Shown: positions 1-13,019 of the stretch, piece by piece
Layout of the letters: every line of letters starts with the position of its first letter
Position numbering within the stretch: the stretch's first letter is position 1
Origin: Thunnus maccoyii
Taxonomy: Eukaryota > Chordata > Actinopteri > Scombriformes > Scombridae
Length of the DNA: 64,000 bases
Direction of reading: 5' to 3'
Assembly: GCF_910596095.1 (NCBI RefSeq)
Contig: NC_056539.1
Coordinates: 12,224,501 to 12,288,500 of the forward strand
Program-made: the position numbers and the translations under genes
The notes under the pieces: generated by a model
What the model saw: only the letters and a program-made list of their open reading frames with translations
Database searches by the model: none
What the model was told of the DNA's origin: nothing

Positions 1-1
1 C

Positions 2-106
2 TTCCACACCACACCATCCTTCAGGAGCCTTACTCATCTGCTGCGTCGCAAGGCCAAAGTGGCTGAGGCACCCCCTGTTCTGGTGCTGGTCCAAATGGAT
101 GTCTGA
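2..106 (+). CDS. possible C-terminal end of an unidentified gene (left edge)
   Basis: Frame 2 from the window edge stays open for 34 codons and stops with TGA at 104-106. The peptide has a basic stretch (LLRRKAK) and a hydrophobic tail ending QMDV. The base composition is richer in GC than the AT-rich DNA that follows. I do not recognise the protein. An open run of this length arises by chance fairly often, so this is only a candidate last exon of a gene lying to the left. It could also be noncoding. Confidence 0.22.
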   Translation, partial: FHTTPSFRSLTHLLRRKAKVAEAPPVLVLVQMDV

Positions 107-1313
107 CTGGATGACTGATTTTCTGTGACTGAGGAGTTGAAGGAATGAATGACTCACAAAGTAAAGAAGTGAGAGCAGCTAACAGAACTTGATTTGGAGT
201 TGTTTACCATGAAGGTGCATTCATCTCAACCTTGTCAACACAGAAAATCAAATATCTTTTAAGCTTCAGAAAACAATATAATGATAATGGACCACCCAGT
301 GGGATGTGCCCCACTTTCACTGCGTGCGCTAAGAAACACTCTGTCACAAATATTTTCACTTGTTATACAATGACTCTCTCTTTCTCGCAGCATCTCTGTT
401 TCTCTCTCTGCCGCTGACAGGCAATACTTGTAATGCTCCCAGTGTAATGTTTAATGAATATGTATAAACGTCATAGTTGCAGCAATCGGACACTTGTCTG
501 AGAGGAGCTCAGTTAAATCCTCAATTAACATTTGCCACTCCATCAACATCATGTGATTAACCATTTTTTCACACTCATGGAAGGCTGAAAACATCGCATG
601 AGTAGTGATAAAACTCTTGATTGACTTGGATAAAAGAAGAGCAAATCAAGATCAAGAAGTTGTAAAGAAGAACAAAACACAAATAGAATATATGTAATGG
701 GGAGGTGTCCCTGTGTGATGGTTGCCGTGTTTGTGCTTGTCCTTTGGTGCAATTGTGTGCATTGTCTCATAAAGTAAAGGTAAAATGAAAAAAATAAACA
801 TAATTTTAAAAGTAGGATAATTGTGCATAGTAATATTTGCTATATCTAAAAGACAATGAATGAGCAAAGTACCTGAAAAGTCTATTGGTGCATATTTTTT
901 TAAAACTGTAAAAATGGCAAGGTCAAGCCCAGTAAAACATGTGTGCAATTTATTTTTCTGGGAGCAAAAAAAAAGAATAATAGTTGTTTGGTGCATTGTG
1001 TTGGAGAAAAGCTTGTGCCTGAAATAATGGTGAAAAAAAGAAATTAGTAGAAGTTACAAGAATCTTTCCTGTTCTTTTTCAAGATGACACTAATTCATCA
1101 AAGGGTTCAGTATAACAAGTGTATAGTTAGTGAGATGAAGGCTGTCCTTGAGAATGACTGAGTTGAGGTATAATATGAGATTCATACTCCTGTGCAGTAA
1201 ATCCTACACTACTCACACGAGAGCTGATAATATATATTGTACTGTACGCACACAAATAGTAAAATTTATGTGCACTATCTCCTTTTTTCTCTCTCACTGA
1301 CCCTACACAGCTA

Positions 1314-1316
<3 letters not shown>
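107..1316. other. intergenic DNA, nothing recognised
   Basis: AT-rich sequence with only short chance reading frames. I see no splice-compatible coding segments, no RNA gene and no repeat I can name. If the left-edge exon is real, part of this would be its 3' UTR. Confidence 0.5.

Positions 1317-1375
<59 letters not shown>
1317..1375. repeat. (AC)n dinucleotide microsatellite
   Basis: About 29 uninterrupted AC units. The Cys-Val reading frame on the opposite strand here is produced by this repeat and is not a gene. Confidence 0.97.
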
Positions 1376-1376
<1 letters not shown>

Positions 1377-1550
1377 TGTACATGTATCTGCAGTTTTCTC
1401 ATCGCTGTAAATTGAACCACAAAATTAATAATTTAGAATTTATGCAGATTTGTGCATCTTTGCAGCATATTTAAACCAGGCCATTCATAAAAAATGAAGC
1501 ATTTCTCAATGGATAGTCCATTGCTGCCAGCACCTGCCTCTCCTTCTATG

Positions 1551-1940
1551 TTAAAGGACCAGTGTGCAGGATTTAGTGGCATCTAGCGGTGAGGTTGCAG
1601 ATTGCAACCAACTGAATACCCCTCCCCTCACATTCCCTTTTCAAGTATGTAGGAGAACCTATGGTGGCCGCGAAACTCACAAAAAACACAAAAGACCCTC
1701 TCTAGAGCCAGTGTTTGGTTTGTCCGTTCTGAGCTACTGTAGAAACATGGCGGTGCAACATGGCGGGCTCCATGGAAGAGGACCTGCTCGCTATGTAGAT
1801 ATAAAGGGCTCATTCTAAGGTAACGAAAACACAACAATTCTTATTTTCAGGTGATTATACACTAATGAAAACATAATTATGAATATTATATTCCATTTCT
1901 GCCAGTAGATCCACCTAAATCTTATACACTGGTGCTTTAA
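1551..1940. mobile_element. 390-bp MITE with ~24-bp inverted ends and TTAA borders
   Basis: The element begins TTAAAGGACCAGTGTG and ends CACTGGTGCTTTAA. The terminal ~24 bases at one end are the near-perfect reverse complement of those at the other, and both borders read TTAA, as expected for a TTAA target-site duplication. The interior has no transposase, so it is non-autonomous. I recognise closely similar sequence as a high-copy repeat in percomorph fish. The two reading frames inside it (one per strand, 69 to 84 codons) are by-products of the repeat. TTAA borders suggest a piggyBac-type or other TTAA-targeting transposase, which is inference. Confidence 0.85.
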
Positions 1941-4900
1941 ATTACACAGTCAGGAGCACGTAACTGAGTAACACTGACGTGATAATGTGATCTTGTATGA
2001 ATATGTTGTCTCTCTGTATTCTCTCGTGATTGTGACACTCTTCATGATCTTTTATGGAAGACATTTGTTGAACTAATGTTTCAATGGATTTGTATGGATG
2101 AACACATTGTAAATTAAATTAAGCAAAGATTAAAACTTGAACTAACTTGAACTATTTGGTATATTTGTGCAAGTCAGAATTCAGAGCACATACAAAGGGA
2201 GATGAATTAGTTACTTGTGGGACAAATGTTATCCTCTGTTTTCACTCGTCTGTTCAATTTTTAATGGGATTTAATTTTCTTATTCTGTGTTAGTGCTGCA
2301 CCTCTTCAGTCACTAACAACATCATTACTGTGCTGCACAAATAATCCATGACAGACGTGCTGACATGTTGTGCCGTTAACAACAATAGCTGTCAGACAGA
2401 GAGAAAAGCTTTTCTTAATCCCCTCCAATGAGCTGTGATGAAATATTTATTTTGATTTTGCTATTGATCAAAACTCCTGTGTGAAATTAAGTCAGAGAGT
2501 CCAAATATGACAACGTATACTGAAAATATTTTAATATCAGTACTTTAAAATACTTGCATATGATTCTACAACAGAATGTTATAGGTGATATTCATTTGGT
2601 TAGACATGTTTTTTCAAATATTTTTGTTGCATGTTCATATGATTATATGATGATATATGATTGTTATAAAAACAATAGAACTAAGGCTTGATTATAGACT
2701 GGGCAATGCAAGCAACTATGCTTTAGCTGCAGAGACCACCAGGGCCCCACTAAAGCCCTAGAGTCACTGTTTGTTAGTCGGTTTTCAGTAATTAAATTAA
2801 TTGCTAATTTGTGTGGGAATATACTTCACTACATTACTAATTAGCATTAAGGATTGTGTGTTATGACCTGCATGCCCTATTTTGTAGGTGAGCCCTGCAT
2901 CAAAACCTAGTTTTAAAAGCTTTATAATTTTTTAATATTGTGCTTACATGGTGAATATTCAGGAAATAAAATGTGTTAAATCAAATTAAACTATGACACT
3001 AAACTATGCTGACACACAGCAAATTGGAACCAGGCAGTATTTCAGCAAAGAAGTTCAGGTTGGTTTCTGGAGCTTTTGGCAAAATATGATTAGTCTGCTG
3101 TGTGCACTGTATAGTGGTGGAGTTGTAGAAGTGGGCCTGAAGCTTTCTTTTTGATCCAGAGCCCCTAGTGGGTTAATCTGGTTAATTATTTTCAGCAAAA
3201 AAACTAAGTTAAAGACTTCTGTAACCTTAAATCACAGCTGTCCAACAGAGTAGATGCAGACTAGAATGACCACTCAAACTTCACTTATTGTCATGACACT
3301 ATTATTCACCATCTGGCCTGGCACAAGCAAATTCTGAGATCTGTATTCCTCACAGCATTGATGATTCTCCATGAAAAACCACCAGCTTATTTTTATACAC
3401 TTGGCCCATTGTTTTCACTCTCAGCGGTGGAGGATCGCCTTTGTAATTACCCATACCTGTATGACTGAGATTTGTAGCTTCAGCTTCCTGTAAACCCTGC
3501 TGAACAATCCACGGAAAACGATTCTGGGTTAGCGTCATTCCCATAACGACTGGCAGGCCTCCTGGCTAACAGCCAAATGGCCCGCAATGGGAAGTCAGCA
3601 TGCAAAGCTCCTAAAATGATAAACAAGTGCCATGCAGAGAAAAACTGTTCAGCATTAATGTGTTATCCTTAATAATCTACTCTCCCCAGACGGAGGACAA
3701 GACAAGAAAGAGAATACATTGCTTGTTTGTTCTCTTTATTACACCTGACCCGTATTTTGCCCAACCTCATTATTTTTGTTTTTGTGTGGGTAACGACATC
3801 CACAAAAATAATTTTCACACAGTACTCTCTGCCCTCAGCAGCTCAGTTTGGCCACATGCTCAGAATACAATTCTCCTTGATAGATTTTTTTTTTCATGAA
3901 TCTCGTCGGTATGTGATGTATATGGATGAACTGAGCAAGAGAATAGATGTAGATGGATATGAATATTACAGGGACTATAACAGGTCGGGGGTAAGCAAAC
4001 CAACACTTTCCATTTCCATGTTCAAGGCAACGCCTGAGAGAAAATGGAGCAAAGACTTCTGGATCTTCTAACAATAAGAGGGGAAAGACACCTGTAGGGC
4101 AGAACATGGAGGGCTGGTGGACTCAGAGAATCCTCTGCAGCAGAAAGACTTTGAGATCTTATTTTATGACAGTACTGTCACATTTATCTTTCATATAACA
4201 CTACACACTCTTTGGCTTTAATTCAAAGGACTGACTGATTTTCTTGTACAGTCCCTCAGAATGCACTACAATCTGAGTTCATTGCACGTCTAAAGGGGTC
4301 ATACAGAGTGCTAAAACATCTTTTTTTCTCAAAGAACCAAATCAGATATGTGGAATTACACCACCTAACAAGGGTTCATGGAGTTTTGACAATGAGCTAA
4401 TAGACTTGTCAACACACACTTAAAAGAGCACGCACACCTCAACTATCATTCATCTTGGGCTGTTTGATCAATACTCCCTGGGCGTCTCCTGGGACAGGAA
4501 GTGGTAGTAGAAGGTTGCACGACACCCTTGGTGCTGACCTTTCTCTGAGGCCTAATGATGGCCTGACGACACTTGCATCTGTAGAATATTTAATTGTGCC
4601 TCATTAGCGGCACACAGGCACACACTCGTCAGACGCAGAGTTGACTTTTTCAGCCATAGATGGGATTATTTAGAAGCAGGTGAGCATGTTAATGCCACGT
4701 AGTTTCCTTCAAAAGCTCCTGAGGTGAAAAAGACACCATACAAATAAATTGACTATCTATACTTGTAAGTCAGCACGCTGTGTGCCCACAAAATATCTGA
4801 GAGCTGGGGGTATCATATATGCAGGAAATGTGGGGTGCTCATTATTAACAGTGTAGAGCACACGGAGGCTGTTGTGGAAAATGCCAACAAACAACAAATA

Positions 4901-6507
4901 AGTGAGACCACAGCCACCATAAATAATTTTCAGAAATGTTTGAAAGTGTGTCAGCTGTTCTTCTCTCCTTATTTCTCTTTGTTACTTTAATCCTTTACCA
5001 TTTATTTATCTTTATGGCCTCTTGTCTCTCAATTATAATACAAACTTCCCTTATCTATTCCTTTAAAATTATAGCCCCCTAGAAATTGAATCCCCTGTTC
5101 ATAATCATGTATCTCAGCAGCACAGCACAGCATGCCTAAATGAGAAATCATATTCCTAAAAAATACAAACTTGCTCTCTTCTTTTTTTTTTCTTTTTTTT
5201 TCACAAATTCACCAGGCTACAAATTTTCCTTGTTACATTTCATGATTCAACATTCTGCCAGATTTTCTGCCCGGTGGTTCCTCGCCCTGCGTGTGTTACT
5301 GTCTGGCTGTGATCTTAACCGAGAAGGGATCCTTTTATCATTTTCATCTGGCAAGCTTCGGTCATTCGTTTTGCAGCCACCCACACAGAAGCTCGAGTCT
5401 AAAGCTTGATCCGTGGCAAGCTTTGACAAAAATTAGAGAGAGAGAGAACAAACACATTGTTGTATGTATCTTATCAGGGCACCCAGATTACTGCTTGTTT
5501 GAGTCACTCAGTGTCTTGGGAGTTTTATGCCTTGCATGATGCAAATATACAGCAGGCATCACTGAGAGATAAGATTCAAGATTTCTGATTTTTTTTTTTT
5601 TTTTTATTGAAATAAGTCAGTGTCAAGAAGCTCCTCTGTGAAGCTGAAATCCTCATTGATTATAAAGGTATGTTGCCATATGGTGTTGTTCAGTGAGCGT
5701 CCTGAAATAGATCAATGAAATTCCCCATGTAAGTCGGAGGTTACATACACCGGGCTCAGCATGAAATATGTCAATATGTCAACCAAAAAGATATGAATCA
5801 GGCTGCGCACAATGATACTTTTCAAACAGTGGAATCAGATTTTGTGTGTTCAGCTGATGATGTCCTCTTTAGTGGAAAACCAGGTGGTATATTGAGAGAA
5901 AGTCTGTGTCAGAAATTGTCTAGAAATTGTGCAGTTGCTCAAAAAGGGGAAATAGACGGTTCAGAGTTTTGATGTACCTTAGGAAATCAGTTTTAATGGA
6001 TGCAGATCAGACCTGTTAAATTTTATATCACAAAAAGTCTCTGGTCACATGCAGCACCTCCGGAATGAACTCAGCCCCGTTAGCTGTTGCAGTCTCGCTG
6101 ACCTTTCCCTGCTGATGATGATCTTTCTCAGCCTTGACTAACAAAAGATTAGCTAAAATACCAGCCAGTGTTTCAAGCTTTATCTGTTCTCTCTTGCAAT
6201 GTAATGAAGCCGGGGTCAAGACAAAGAAAGCTTTAGATACACCAGGCCAAAACGGGACATATGCTGTCATCCATGTCTGGGGTCAGTATTATCAAACACA
6301 CCAGGCTGAGCTGAGGAGGCAAGCGCAGTGGGCACAGATCAACCTCACATGCCTGGAGATATGGTTTGTCAGCTGTGAGGCACAAGTGTGAATTTTTGAC
6401 ACCTTGTCATCTTGTTTGTATGAGTGAATTTTGAAAGTGATCACGCTGAAAAACAGGAATTTGGTTTATATATTTTTAGCTACGCTAGCAGCATGGCTTT
6501 ATAGATG
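1941..6507. other. intergenic DNA, no gene recognised
   Basis: About 4.6 kb of AT-rich sequence. The longest reading frames are near 114 codons, mutually overlapping, and lack the codon pattern and splice structure of the genes further right. The stretch around 4440-4690 is slightly richer in GC and looks less repetitive than its surroundings, but I cannot assign a function. Confidence 0.5.
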
Positions 6508-7060
6508 TTGGTGTTGGTTGGTTGGTCAGTCCACCACTTTGATCTAGACTGAAATATCTCACCAACTATTGGATGAATTGCCATGAAATTTTATACAGAC
6601 ATTGTATGGTTCCCAGACAATGAATCCCCTGACTTTTCCTCTAAAGTCACCATTTGTGGCTTTTAGATGAAACATTTCAACAAGTATTAGACTGAAATAA
6701 AATGTGGTCCAGACATTCATGTCCACCCCAGGTTGAGGTTTAAAAACTATAGTGGTCCTCTGCCTTTTCTTCTAGTGCCATCATCAGGTCAACATTTTTA
6801 TTTGTCCAGTACTTTGGCTTATGACCGCATCCCGTCAGCCTCAGCTATATTTATGTTTAACGCTAATTATAAAATCTTAGCATGCTAACATGCTAAACTA
6901 AGATGAAGAACATGGTAAACATTATACCTGCTAGACATCAGCATGTTAGTACCATCATGGTGAGCAAGTTAGCGTGCTGACATTAGCATTTAGCTCACAG
7001 CACCTCATAAACAGCCTCACAGATACACAAGCATGATTGTAGACACTTAGTCTTGTTATG
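6508..7060. repeat. interspersed fish repeat with 'tagcatgctaacatgcta' core
   Basis: The segment contains the characteristic run of TAGCATG/CATGCTAA words near 6880-6995 and ends with AGCCTCACAGA...TAGACACTTAGTCTTGTT. I recognise this layout as a high-copy repeat of percomorph genomes. It also includes the ATCTCACCAACTATTGGATG motif typical of one end. There is no coding capacity. I cannot name the superfamily and the borders are approximate. Confidence 0.7.
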
Positions 7061-8534
7061 TAAAAGTTAGGGAAGCCTTTAAAAATGAAGGATTAATTTC
7101 TTACATTAGTATAGCAATTATTGTATTCATGGTTCATATGTCTTCAATTAGCATTTTTAAATGTGAACAAAGGATCACTATTATAACAGCATTGCTGTCG
7201 CTGTTGCTGCTGCTGTTAATGATGATGTTCATGATGATGACTGCCAGCACCATAATCATCATCATCACGTACCATGGGTCACTACCACTCAGTGATATTG
7301 AAATGATGCAGTGTTCAGGTGACAGGTCCAAATGAAAAGCAGGTGCTGATGATGCATTAGTGGAAAAAAAGAATCCATAAAAAAATTACACGGCCACTGA
7401 ATATTCATCAGAACCCTGATCCATTTCAAGAACCCTGAACCAGAATCAGCTAGACATAAAGCAGGTGTGATTAAATAGTATTTAATACAAGGAAAATATT
7501 TGTGAAAAGTTGCAACTTTGATGCCTAATATGCCAAACCAGGGGTTATGGATTATCGTTGCTGACTGATTTTTAACTGTGCCTTATTTCAGTAGAAATAA
7601 TTGATTTGATTTACGGCACCTAACTGTAAGGTGTAACATTAGGGATCAAGGTCTGCAGTTAGTGATGCACACATATACAGATATAGCACTCCTCTATGAC
7701 ATTCTGAGACAAAGCTGAAAGGTGACATTAGAAGGTTATTTTCAATCCATCTGAGAAGCATGGCATTTGTCGCCAGCATGTTTCAAAGATGTTGACCTAC
7801 TTACCGTGTACACTGGCTCATTAAGAGTTTTGTGCATTCAGATTTTCAAGAAATTGAAAAGCCTCACAAACAAACACTGACTGATTACAGGTAATTAATG
7901 TATACTTCTTATGTATATTTACAGAGGTGTTGACAGACTATAGAAGTTTATCACTGCTCCTATAGCACAGATGGTGATTATGTTAATGATTTCAGAAAGC
8001 ATACATGTTTACTGTGGAAACAGACACACTAGGAAGATTGATTAGTGGTGAAAATGTGTTGCTCATCCCCAGATTATTGACAGAAACAGTTTTTTTTATT
8101 TTGAATGCCATGGTAACCAATCCATGAATATGCCCTTTAAATGACCTTGGATGTGCTCATTTGTGTATAATGTCAGCCTATACTGTATTTGCATGCTAGT
8201 GAGAAAACACATTGCAGAGTTATAAATATTAATTACTAAAATAATTGGCACATTTCCCCCACTTAGCATCCTCCACTTATGTACCTCTGATCTTTAAAAT
8301 TGAAACACAAGAGGGTTGCTGCAGTTATTCAATTTGCACTGACACAGACAATATTGAAATTCCTCACCTTTGCCCCAACACTGCTTTTCAGCCTTTAAAA
8401 AGAGGACAGGACTCTCTGTGAGATTTTCCACGGGGCTTCTCAAATAGAGAATGATTCACAAGTCAGATTCCTCCAGAGACTGAAAGCATTGCAATGTAGG
8501 TCAGGCAGTTTCTTTTTTCTTACTATGACTCAAG
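7061..8534. other. intergenic DNA with short GCT/ATG triplet tracts
   Basis: Imperfect CTG and ATG/ATC triplet tracts lie at about 7195-7270. They create the Leu-, Met- and Ile-rich frames seen on both strands there. I see nothing else. Confidence 0.5.
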
Positions 8535-8576
<42 letters not shown>

Positions 8577-8577
8577 G

Positions 8578-8614
<37 letters not shown>

Positions 8615-8625
8615 TTATCTATCTA
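8535..8625. repeat. (ATCT)n tetranucleotide microsatellite
   Basis: About 22 units of CTAT with two interruptions (one GTCT and one TTAT). This GATA/CTAT type is common in fish. Confidence 0.97.
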
Positions 8626-10377
8626 ATAATTATAAAACACACATGCAGGCAAACACACTCACACTGAAACATTTCAGGGGATTAAAAAAATACAGCTTAG
8701 TGATTTTCAGCGGGCACACAAGTGAACTGAGTTTGTCCTTGTTGTGGGTTTGTTTGTTATCTCTTACGAGAGACTTCACAGAATGTTGAGACGGCGTCTG
8801 GAGAGTATTGTGTTTTATCTTCAGTCACTGAGAGAAACCAGATCTACCATATCTGCTGTGCAGTGTTAACTGGGGAGATCCAAAGCTCACTTGCAAGAGA
8901 GATGAAACAAGGTCACCTCGGGAGGGAAAACAATTTTGATGTGGACCAAGATTGATGCACATTATGTGCTCATAACCAGGGTTTCATTGAGCAGTCTGCT
9001 TTCCATATGTTTATAACAACATTTACATCTATATCTGTCTAAATGAAAATATGTAAGATGTTTCTATACACTGATCAAAACAACCAAAAAAGTTTAATGA
9101 GCAACTATTTTGCATTTTATCAGAGCAAGTCATCCAGCAGGGAGCTCTCATCTTTGCTAAATCCCTCTAGTTGGCAAAACGCTTAGAATTAAACAACCCT
9201 AAACTACTTGGTGAGTTAAACATTCAAAATATCAACATCATACTTCTGAAGCACAATGTTCTCACTATGGTAACAGTCAGTACTCTGTAAAACAAAAAAT
9301 GAGCAACATGACAGACCTGTGTGAAAGAAAAAAAACTTCTCCTCTTCATCTTCTGTTTGCCCAGATCTATGAAAATGTGTGAAATTACTTTTACATGCAG
9401 TTGAGTTTTCAAAAGATAAAAGCAGCATACAAAGTTGTATGAAAGATAGAAAAGAGACGCAGCAGGAGGAAGCAGGCAGGACACGAGAGAGAGGAGGGCT
9501 GCACAACTGATCAGGGAAAGCAATTTGTTTCTGTATTTGTAAGGTTAGTTATGACAAGATTCAAATATCCTTTCTTTTGTGCTGTCTTCAAAATTTGAAA
9601 TGAAGATGAAAGATAAGATATGATTTTCTACGAGTTGACCAAATTTTTCCCCTCCCCCCTGTATACTCAGTGTTATTGTTTGTCAAAAGAAAGTGCCATT
9701 TCAACTGCAAGCTGCTGTCTCTTCCTCTGTGTTACAAATGTACCACTCACGACACATTCACACAAAGTCATAAGACCTGGCCTCTGAATAGTCAGACATG
9801 TGACCACTCCTAATGCATAAACTATATTTGCTATCAGTTATCATTATTATCATTTTACTGACTTGCAACTAACTCGATCCATGGCATACAGTGTGTCTGT
9901 CACATGATGGTCAAGCTTTGCATGGTTTGGGTATGTGTGGACATATTTACTAGTGCTTTAACAAGGTGGTAGTAATATTTTTACAATTGTGTCTTGTTAC
10001 TTTGTGCTACATAGCTTACATGATTAGTGTCTGATATTGCAATTTTACCAAATTTTAAAGTATTAAAGTTTTGATCTTATTAACGATTAACATCTCATCA
10101 TGATCAATACTTTTTACTGTAAACTATACTGTTTACTTTATGTCCTATTCCTCTGCATGACTATGTGTGCAAAACATTATTAATAAAAATATTTTGCATG
10201 GCTGCATGTGTTGAATAGTGGATGTGGTCATTGTAGTGTTCAATCTTCAATCTTTTGCTTCTTCCTGTTGTTCTGCATGATTTGTGTGCTGTCTTGTGCA
10301 TGCTGATTTTGATGCCTTTGTTGTCATTTCAGTGTCTTTTTGTCTCATGTTTCTAGTTCTTAACATGTCATTTCATT
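8626..10377. other. intergenic DNA, no gene recognised
   Basis: AT-rich sequence. The two overlapping ~97-codon frames on the minus strand near 9216-9523 shadow each other and have no recognisable domain. Confidence 0.5.
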
Positions 10378-10753
10378 CCCAGATAGCATACAGAAGTGGG
10401 CCACTTCAGGCAATGATGCAGCACTGCTGGTCTTCTTCTGGCCTGGACAAAATGGATGTGAGCCTGAAATGGCCCACATGTAAAATAGCAAATATGGCCC
10501 AAATATCCCAAATCAAATGTGAGCCTTTTTGGGAAAGATGCAGTGCACTCAGGTATGTGTATTCTGGATGTGGGCCAGTTCTGGTTTATCTGGTTTGTTC
10601 TTGGTTGACATATGGCTTGCTTGTGGCTCAGATCTGGGAAACAGGAGTGGACCGCCCAAGTGCCATTATTCCACTGGGTTTGTGGGACAGATGAAAGTGC
10701 CGAAAGTGTCGGGTGTGGCCTAGATCTGGGTCACAGCAATTTTGCTTTCTGGG
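10378..10753. mobile_element. non-autonomous element with CCCAGATAGCA-type inverted ends
   Basis: The left end reads CCCAGATAGCA and the right end TGCTTTCTGGG, a match at 10 of 11 positions once reverse complemented. The interior is rich in GGGCC, TGGCCCA and AGATCTGGG words, typical of a fish repeat family I know by sight. The 136-codon open frame overlapping it has no protein homology that I recognise and is an artefact of the element. No clear target-site duplication is visible. Confidence 0.65.
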
Positions 10754-11218
10754 TTGGTCTTTGTAAATAAGGAAGTCTAATGAAATATAGTCCACTGGAG
10801 GAGTCTTCCTGGTGAATTTAAGCGCTAATTATAGAACACAAAGCTATGTGCTTTCATGGATAAACAACAATCAAAGGAACTTTTTATCACCTGGCAACCT
10901 AAAAGTTACACCTATTCATGGCGTGTAAAGCGTTAGTGAATTACTTAATAATCATTTATAAAGCAATCAGTTACAACTTATAAACATGTGAAGGGTTACT
11001 TATTGGAGAGTGGTACCAGTTTGAACATATACAGTACAATGCAAATGTTCTAAAAGACAAAAACTATTTTCTTTTCTATTGCACCTGTTGATTTAGATGT
11101 TGTTCAGTATGTTATCTCTAAAAAATATAATCTGTGCAAAATATAAATGCTCTCTTCTAAATGAACCTTCATCAAATGTCCCTGTGATTAAAAGCCAATC
11201 AACAAACAGTTGGTACCA
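10754..11218. other. AT-rich spacer
   Basis: Contains two GGTACC-centred words (near 11009 and 11211) that may belong to a decayed repeat. No gene is seen. Confidence 0.4.
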
Positions 11219-11592
11219 CTTTGTAAATGGTAAATGGACTGCAGTTATATGGTGCCTTTCTAGTCTTATCAACCACTCAAAGCGCTTTACAATACATGCC
11301 AGCATTTACCCATTCACACACACATTCATACACTGAAATGGCAGCTTGGCACCTGCACCTTGCATAGCAGAGGCTGACATAGGCCGCGATGCAAAGTGCC
11401 AGCCTGCTCATGAGGAGCAATACAGCACTTCTTATCCAAAGCGCCGCATAATGTTTCTGTGCTCACCCATTCACACGCACTCACACACCGATGGCACAGT
11501 CATCAGGAGCAAATTTGGAATTCAATATCTTGCCCAAGGACACTTCAACATGCGAATGGAGGAGCCGCTCTACCTCCTGAGCCACAGCTGAC
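11219..11592 (-). mobile_element. tRNA-type SINE, antisense, damaged
   Basis: Read on the minus strand, the element starts with GTGGCTCAGGAGGTAGAGCG (11567-11586), which has the form of a tRNA-like head with an A-box. It continues through the conserved GTGTCCTTGGGCAAG core. At the other end lies AAAGCGCTTTGAGTGGTTGA and a TCCATTTACCATTTAC tail. The B-box region (GGTTCGAATCC type) is missing, and an internal stretch (about 11385-11480) partly repeats the CACCCATTCACAC motif. It is therefore a rearranged copy and probably transcriptionally dead. Confidence 0.75.
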
Positions 11593-13019
11593 CCATAATA
11601 ATACATACAGTATGTATGTACCATTCTGAATCAATGTTGTCAGCCACCATTTGACCTTTGGACTGAGTTAAAGAAATAAATAAAGTACTATATGATTATA
11701 ATAAACAAAAAAAACTCAGGAACACTCAATGTGTCCAACATTTCTATAATGGCGCTGGAGCCCAAACCCCCTGCCGTCATCCCTGTCAAAAAGTGTCAAT
11801 TTCCTCCCTCCCCAACACATCACATCCTGTGACATTTAACCTTTTCTCATATAAGCTGCTGACTCTGCGACAAACTCTCGCTGGGATTCTGAGAGAGCCT
11901 GCTTAAAGTGAAGATGTCAGAGTGCTGCCATGTTTGAATGATACTCTGTTAGCAGGGACACTTAATCAACCATTATCATGGTGTCCAGGGATCGAAAAAC
12001 ATTACCGTTTATCAACAGCAGCGCTGTACATTTCCAGTGTGTGACAAGCGTCTCAGGACAGACTCCTCATCCTGTCTTTACAGGAGCCTGGTGGGAGGAG
12101 TTGAGTCATCAGGGAGATTCAGCTCACATGGACTGAAGATGGTGGCAGTCAGTCACTTGTCTCTCTCCTCTGGCTTCCATGTTTGGTTTTGGTTGTGTTT
12201 AGTTTTATTTATCTTTTTAGTTATGTACAATAAATCATTTTTAGTTACAACTCGTGTGGTCTCCCCTCCTTTGTCCAGCTTTCAGCCAGTCTGTGACAAG
12301 GGAGTCAGTCTCTAGCAGGCACTCAACATGACAATATTTTTCACAACCCTTTCTTCGTCTCTCTCTAGACACAACTCATTTCAATGCAAAGGGTTGGTTA
12401 TGAGTAATGGAGTCATTAAAGAAAGGAATGAAGCAGAGCCATGATGGCCAGCAATATTATCAACTGTAATTTATCTTGGTGTTAACAAGTTTTGTTATCT
12501 GAACAGAAACATTGGCAAAGAAGAAACATCTCAGTCTGGGTGTCTAGTGATTTCATTTCCCTGAGTGCCTGGCATGAGAAAATTGAGATTTCTATGCATG
12601 TGTGGCCTTGTATTGGATGCTATTTGCTATTCATAGAAATCTACAGTCCTTGGTAACTGCTGTTTAGCCTGTCAAGGATTATGTTGTAACAGATTTCAGC
12701 TGCCTGCCAACCTAGGTAAAAATTGAACCCTCTGGCTGTGACAATATTTAAGATCTGGTATCTGGTGCACTCATATACTCTCCCTCATAAATACAACAAG
12801 TCTTCCTGAAAATATGTTGACCAAGAACATCAAAAGAAAAACTACAAGGAAAAAAGATGAAAGCTAGTTTAGTTTTGCTGTAAGAATCTGAAATATGTCA
12901 ATAATGAAATGAAGACAAGGACAGTCATGACAGGAGAAAAAATGTCTTTGTGTGAATGACTTTAATTGTGAAGAGGAAGGAGCAGATTAAATCTTTACAT
13001 CTGAGATTTGATCTGACTT
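11593..13019. other. intergenic DNA with a possible retroelement end
   Basis: Between 12040 and 12305 there is a block flanked by TGTGACAAG at both sides. It has an AATAAA inside a T-rich tract (12228) followed by CTCCTTTGTCC, resembling the end of an LTR. I could not find matching TG...CA inverted ends, so this is only a suggestion. No gene is seen. Confidence 0.3.

Noticed and set aside
7129..7335. Met/Ile/Leu-rich small proteins on both strands
   Set aside because: They come from imperfect ATG/CTG triplet repeats.
12040..12305. Second LTR, bounded by TGTGACAAG words
   Set aside because: The repeated words are direct, not TG...CA inverted ends, and the borders do not resolve. It is kept only as a remark.
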